From Channallabes apus (lineage: Eukaryota > Chordata > Actinopteri > Siluriformes > Clariidae), in the NCBI GenBank assembly GCA_030522415.1, contig CM060109.1, positions 32,199,892 to 32,263,891 of the forward strand: a stretch of 64,000 nt of DNA. Reading direction: 5' to 3'. A program made the translations under genes and the position numbers. Positions within the stretch are counted from its first letter, which is position 1. Every line of letters starts with the position of its first letter. The notes below the pieces were generated by a model. That model was given only the letters and a program-made list of their open reading frames with translations, was not told the origin of the DNA and made no database searches. Shown here piece by piece: positions 61,401-64,000 of this stretch.

Positions 61401-64000
61401 AAACCGTAGCCCTGCCACGCTGCCACGGTGGGGCCCTTAACCCTGCTCTGCTATAAGAGCACTGCATTATGGCTGACCCTGCAATCTGACCCCAAAGTGT
61501 TAAAGCCAATAATTTTACTGAGAGGAATATCAGCTTATGTTCAAGTGACCAATAAGTCTTCATCTTTTACTCTCAGGTTCTTGCTGAAGGACGGGCAGCT
61601 GTGGCTCTGTGCCCCTCAGGCCAAACAGATCTGGAAGTGCCTGGCAGAGAATGCAGTGTTCCTGTGTGATCGTGAAGCCTGCTTCAAATGGTACTCCAAA
61701 CTGATGGGGGACGAGCCGGACCTTGACCCTGACATCAATAAGGACTTTTTTGAGAACAACGTGCTCCAGCTGGATCCGTCTCTGCTTACTGAAAATGGCA
61801 TGAAATGCTTTGAGCGCTTCTTTAAAGCAGTGAACTGCAGAGAGGGCAAGTTGGTGGCCAAGCGCCGAGTGTATATGATGGATGACCTGGAATTGATTGG
61901 ACTGGAATACCTGTGGAGGGTATGTGGTCAATGTCAAGGCTTGTTGTTTTTGATGATTGGGCCAATCAGTTTATATAGGGCTGCTCGATATATCGAAGAA
62001 AAATATCATCGCGATAATGGTAGATGCGATGACCATATCGCAAAGAGTTAAGTTATGTGCCAAGCATTTGTGTGTCCAAATTTGACCAAACAGATGGGCC
62101 CTTACTATGTTTATACCCGCTTATATCTTTATAATATATATAAAATTATTTATATCTTTATACTTAATTATGTCGCGAACTAACCCCGGATGATCAGAAG
62201 TCTTAGCGATTAGCCGTTAGCCCTTTATAGCGTGGACGGTAAACCCAAACGCGGAAGCAAGCGAGTAGGCAGGATAACCATGCGAATTAGTCTAAAGTAA
62301 ACAATCTGTTTACTTTAGAAAAAAAAAATTTAAATCTGCACCGACATGCGTGAACTCAGTGACTAAGCTGTATGTGGTGGTTTGTTTACTCCTCTTATAC
62401 TTCCTGGTTCGCGACCGCATTACTTCCGGGTCCTAGTGCCGGTCGCGGAGCGAGTGTGCGTGTGTGTGACAAATAGTATTTCTTTAATAAAATTTTTGTT
62501 TAATAATGTTTATTTTTATTTAAAAACAAAAAAACAGGCAAGCCAAAGAGAATATTTTGTTTAAAGGATGCTCTTGTTTTAAGACACTATTGATGAGTGT
62601 ACGGTTACACGTAAATAAAAAGTCATGTTGAAAGTAATTCATATTGTGTTGGCAGGTTTATAGTAACAGCAAACCAGAAGTCAGAATATCTGCTGAGGGT
62701 TTTAAGTCATTCATAGTGTTTTGAAGTCTAAATATTTGCAACTTCCTTGGCATATAGTTTCTTTTTAGCCTGAATTAGATTTAATTACATCAGATGAATA
62801 TCTATTACCTGTTTGTTTTAGTATGATCATTACATAATAAAAAAAAAGGCAATAATAATAAATGCATTTCTCTAGTGAAATGTTATATTGCAAGAAATAT
62901 CGTTATCGCAATATTCAACAATATCGCATATTTTCCTAATATCGTGCAGCCCTATATATTCAAATGAGATTTCTAACTCCTCTTTTCTGGGGTTAAAACC
63001 CAAATTACGATGCAAGACACGCGTCAGCCTCTGAAAATAATCATACAAAAGATGTGTTACCCTGGCAACCGAATTTCTATATTTTTAATGTAAAACATGG
63101 ATTTTGGGGTGGCTGTGACCTAGTTATTTTCACATAATGGAGGAGCAAATGTAAGTGTTTTAGGAAGCTCCTTTGTTTCTATATTTTAGATGAACATAGA
63201 ATAGTGTGTGTCTCATTAAATTATTGCATTTCTCATATAGCAGCATGTAAATAATGCTGTTTAAGGTTGTTTCATCCAGGCCAGTGTTTTAATGGCAAGG
63301 TTTAAATGTGTTTTTCTAATCTCTGAACATCTATTAGGTCTTGAGGAGAAAGTAAGACTATGTCCATGTTACATTTTTAACATTTATTTTAAAGAACGGA
63401 TCTGAGTCATATGTGGTCTTAGTCATTTGTGGTCCTGGGTTGGAAACGTATGTATAATAATGTAACTTGACTCAGATCGGAATTCATGTGACTTTTTGTC
63501 TCTGCGCGTGCGTGAAATGCACCCTGACGTCAGTCATTACAGACAGCACAGAGATTTCATAACAATGCTAGCAACAGCTGCTAAAACAGCTTGCATTCTT
63601 CTTCTGGTCGTCAAAAAATACATAATCCAGAGTAAAATCCTAACTTTTTTTTTTTTTGCTGTAATTATGAATGTGAACCGTCATGACATGCAAATTTTCT
63701 CATCAAAAAAAATTATATAAAAAAAATCTGAATTGAGAAATGTGGCATGTTGAATGAATATACTCTTAATGTTCTTGTTTTGAGATGGGTTTGTAAAAAA
63801 ATTTTTTAAATCATGCTGGTTTCCCCACAGACTCACCATTAGCTGTATAAATATATGATGTTAAATAATTGTACTTTTAAAATTTAAAGATGCACCAAGC
63901 AGAAATTGAGCATTAGATTGTCGGCTTATTGTGGATGTATCACCTCTTATGAATCAGTCTTGTGTATTTGTTGATGCAGAAACTTTGATTTCTATATATT
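43407..64000 (+). CDS. usp9: Ubiquitin-specific protease 9 (Usp9X orthologue), N-terminal 780 codons
   Basis: USP9X is a very large (about 2550 residue) cytoplasmic cysteine deubiquitinase. Coding exons: 43407-43508, 45706-45854, 45943-46022, 48362-48474, 48910-49128, 49222-49337, 49430-49681, 49769-49907, 51510-51662, 51770-51874, 52098-52304, 52838-52974, 53520-53653, 53750-53840 and 61577-61919. The last ends at TGG AGG|GTATG and the next exon lies beyond the window. Phase closes at every junction (2340 nt). The start [20 protein letters not shown] and segments [79 protein letters not shown] and [19 protein letters not shown] are almost residue-for-residue those of vertebrate USP9X. This part is the armadillo-like regulatory N-terminus; the ubiquitin-like and catalytic domains are downstream of the window. 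Confidence 0.96.
44314..44784. mobile_element. Non-autonomous TIR element in usp9 intron 2
   Basis: The left end AGGGCATGTCCACACGTAGC is matched inverted at the right end, whose complement reads AGCCATGTCCACATGTAGAT. Internal GTCCACAC and TGTGGAC motifs are also mirrored. No transposase frame is present and the target duplication is unclear. The rest of intron 2 holds an eroded SINE at 45283-45420. Confidence 0.6.
45855..45942 (+). other. usp9: usp9 intron with GC-AG boundaries
   Basis: The exon ends AACAG and the intron begins GCACGT; the downstream acceptor is TTCCTGCAG at 45942. Only this junction preserves [13 protein letters not shown]. The nearby GT at 45859 would shift the frame. GC-AG introns are about one percent of vertebrate introns. 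The intron is only 88 bases. Confidence 0.75.
46663..47160. mobile_element. Partial mariner-like element related to 17443-19811
   Basis: It starts ACAGTAAAACCTTGGATTAC followed by GAGTAACTTTGCGGG, the same terminal repeat family as the elements at 17443 and 50485. The opposite end is not clear; the right limit is a guess. It lies in the usp9 intron between the exons at 45943-46022 and 48362-48474. The remaining 1.2 kb of the intron shows no gene. Confidence 0.5.
49965..51401. mobile_element. Old Tc1-like element, remnant interrupted by a mariner-like MITE
   Basis: The ends CACTGCATGGCCAAAAAAAA (left) and TTTTTTTGGCCCGGCAGT (right) are inverted counterparts of a fish Tc1-type family. Between them the original interior (for example 50040-50440) is heavily decayed with no open frame. 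A 590-base element at 50485-51074 is inserted inside. Located in the usp9 intron between exons at 49769-49907 and 51510-51662. Family assignment is from terminal sequence only. Confidence 0.6.
50485..51074. mobile_element. Mariner-like MITE, 590 bases
   Basis: Terminal inverted repeats of 22 bases, CAGTGGAACCTCGGATTACG with AG, are perfect at both ends. The left flank is TA; the right flank is TG within a GT run, probably a mutated TA. Internal sequence (TCGTTCTACAGCCCAAAAAA, TGGTGTAAGTTAATGAGCGC) matches arms of the element at 17443-19811, so this is the uninterrupted short form of that family. Confidence 0.85.
53841..54220. repeat. Tc1-type terminal fragment in usp9 intron
   Basis: CCGATCAGCCATAACAT at about 53982 is the terminal sequence of the same Tc1 subfamily as 31390-32095 and 34735-35400. 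Further eroded sequence of the same element runs to 54220 and seems to resume at 55875 (GGTGCCCATGATTCTGTCAC), on either side of the hAT copy at 54229-55866. Confidence 0.55.
54229..55866 (-). mobile_element. Buster-type hAT element, copy 1
   Basis: The ends CAGTGGTTCTCAAACTTTTT and, inverted, CAGTGGTTCTCAAAGTGTGG bound 1638 bases. A perfect 8-base duplication GGCTAGGC flanks it (54221-54228 and 55867-55874) and fits the nnnTAnnn target rule of Buster-family hATs. The minus frame 54469-54801 encodes a BED-type finger start: [20 protein letters not shown], then [18 protein letters not shown], like ZBED5-type transposases. The catalytic part is absent, so it is non-autonomous. Copy 2 is at 59568-61213. 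Confidence 0.93.
55875..57480. other. usp9 intron sequence with repeat fragments
   Basis: Mostly AT-rich unique-looking intron. From about 56848, GGCTGAATCCCAATTCTACC and following CCCCTTACCCCTAC sequence resemble one end of a fish DNA transposon; the other end is not identified. No gene is visible. Confidence 0.45.
57700..58293 (-). mobile_element. 5'-truncated RTE-clade LINE with 17-base target duplication
   Basis: The minus frame across the element encodes [20 protein letters not shown], then [37 protein letters not shown] and the C-terminus [11 protein letters not shown], the tail of an RTE reverse transcriptase. The 17-base AGAATAAACTACCCGCT occurs on both sides (57683-57699 and 58294-58310), so both ends are exact and the insertion occurred by target-primed reverse transcription. 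The frame is intact but only the last 187 codons survive. Confidence 0.93.
58311..59567. other. usp9 intron between RTE and second hAT copy
   Basis: It contains one end of a hAT-like element (ATATCGTTATCGTTTTATCG then CCCAGGCCTA at about 58438-58468), a CT microsatellite at 58690-58722 and a T homopolymer at about 59414-59435. No gene is seen. Confidence 0.5.
59568..61213 (-). mobile_element. Buster-type hAT element, copy 2
   Basis: Nearly identical to copy 1 along its whole 1646 bases and in the same orientation. The perfect 8-base duplication CCTTAAGC (59560-59567 and 61214-61221) again follows nnnTAnnn and differs from that of copy 1, so the two inserted independently rather than by tandem duplication. 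The minus frame 59805-60146 again encodes the BED-finger start. Differences include longer T runs and loss of a 15-base segment present near 55420 in copy 1. Confidence 0.93.
61975..62955. mobile_element. Non-autonomous TIR element just after the last usp9 exon
   Basis: The left end TAGGGCTGCTCGATATATCG and the complement of the right end TAGGGCTGCACGATATTAGG are inverted repeats, followed by mirrored ATATCATCGCGATAA and TTATCGCAATAT motifs. About 975 bases, no transposase frame. The site is TA-rich (TATATA), so the exact target duplication cannot be read. hAT-like origin is likely. Confidence 0.65.
62956..64000. other. usp9 intron, right edge
   Basis: AT-rich intron continuing past the window. 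A CAGACTCACC acceptor-like site near 63831 is not followed by usp9 coding sequence. No gene or clear repeat recognised. Confidence 0.5.

Noticed and set aside
1..64000. Bacterial features such as operons, CRISPR arrays, phage or toxin systems
   Set aside because: Intron-exon structure, SINEs, LINEs and vertebrate proteins show this is animal nuclear DNA; no regularly spaced repeat array was seen.

Overview
The window is vertebrate nuclear DNA, almost certainly from a teleost fish. Three multi-exon genes are split by AT-rich introns packed with fish-type transposable elements: Tc1/mariner, hAT, L2 and RTE LINEs, and a tRNA-derived SINE beginning GGCGGCACGGTGG. The abundance of that SINE and of Tc1 remnants would suit a catfish or other otophysan, but this is only a guess. 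Most short open reading frames in the window are chance or transposon frames; the real genes were found by joining short exons at GT/AG sites and checking that the reading phase closed at every junction.

Layout. (1) 1-5850, minus strand: the 5' part of a cohesin STAG gene, probably stag3, with 12 coding exons running off the left edge and an untranslated first exon at about 5788-5850. (2) 5900-10000: spacer with an L2 LINE remnant and a SINE with perfect target-site duplications. (3) 10070-30347, minus strand: complete med14, the Mediator backbone subunit. Thirty coding exons were placed, and the phase arithmetic shows exactly one short exon still to be found. (4) 30400-39300: the divergent spacer, with Tc1 remnants and a 5'-truncated L2 LINE that keeps an uninterrupted reverse transcriptase frame. 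(5) about 39300-64000, plus strand: usp9 (the USP9X orthologue), with a CpG-containing first exon, an ATG in exon 2 and 15 coding exons covering the first 780 codons; it continues past the right edge.

Med14 and usp9 lie head to head, as in mammals (MED14 and USP9X on human Xp). They do not form a pathway. Med14 ties together the head, middle and tail of Mediator for RNA polymerase II transcription, Usp9 is a large cytoplasmic deubiquitinase, and Stag holds sister chromatids together within cohesin.

No undescribed multi-gene system is evident. The most interesting material is transposon archaeology: two copies of one Buster-type hAT element in a single usp9 intron, each with a perfect 8-bp target duplication; a hAT inside a retroposon; a TIR element inside a mariner-like foldback element; and a mariner-like MITE inside an older TIR element. 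Gene-structure oddities include a GC-AG intron in usp9, upstream ORFs in usp9 exon 2, and a missing microexon in med14.
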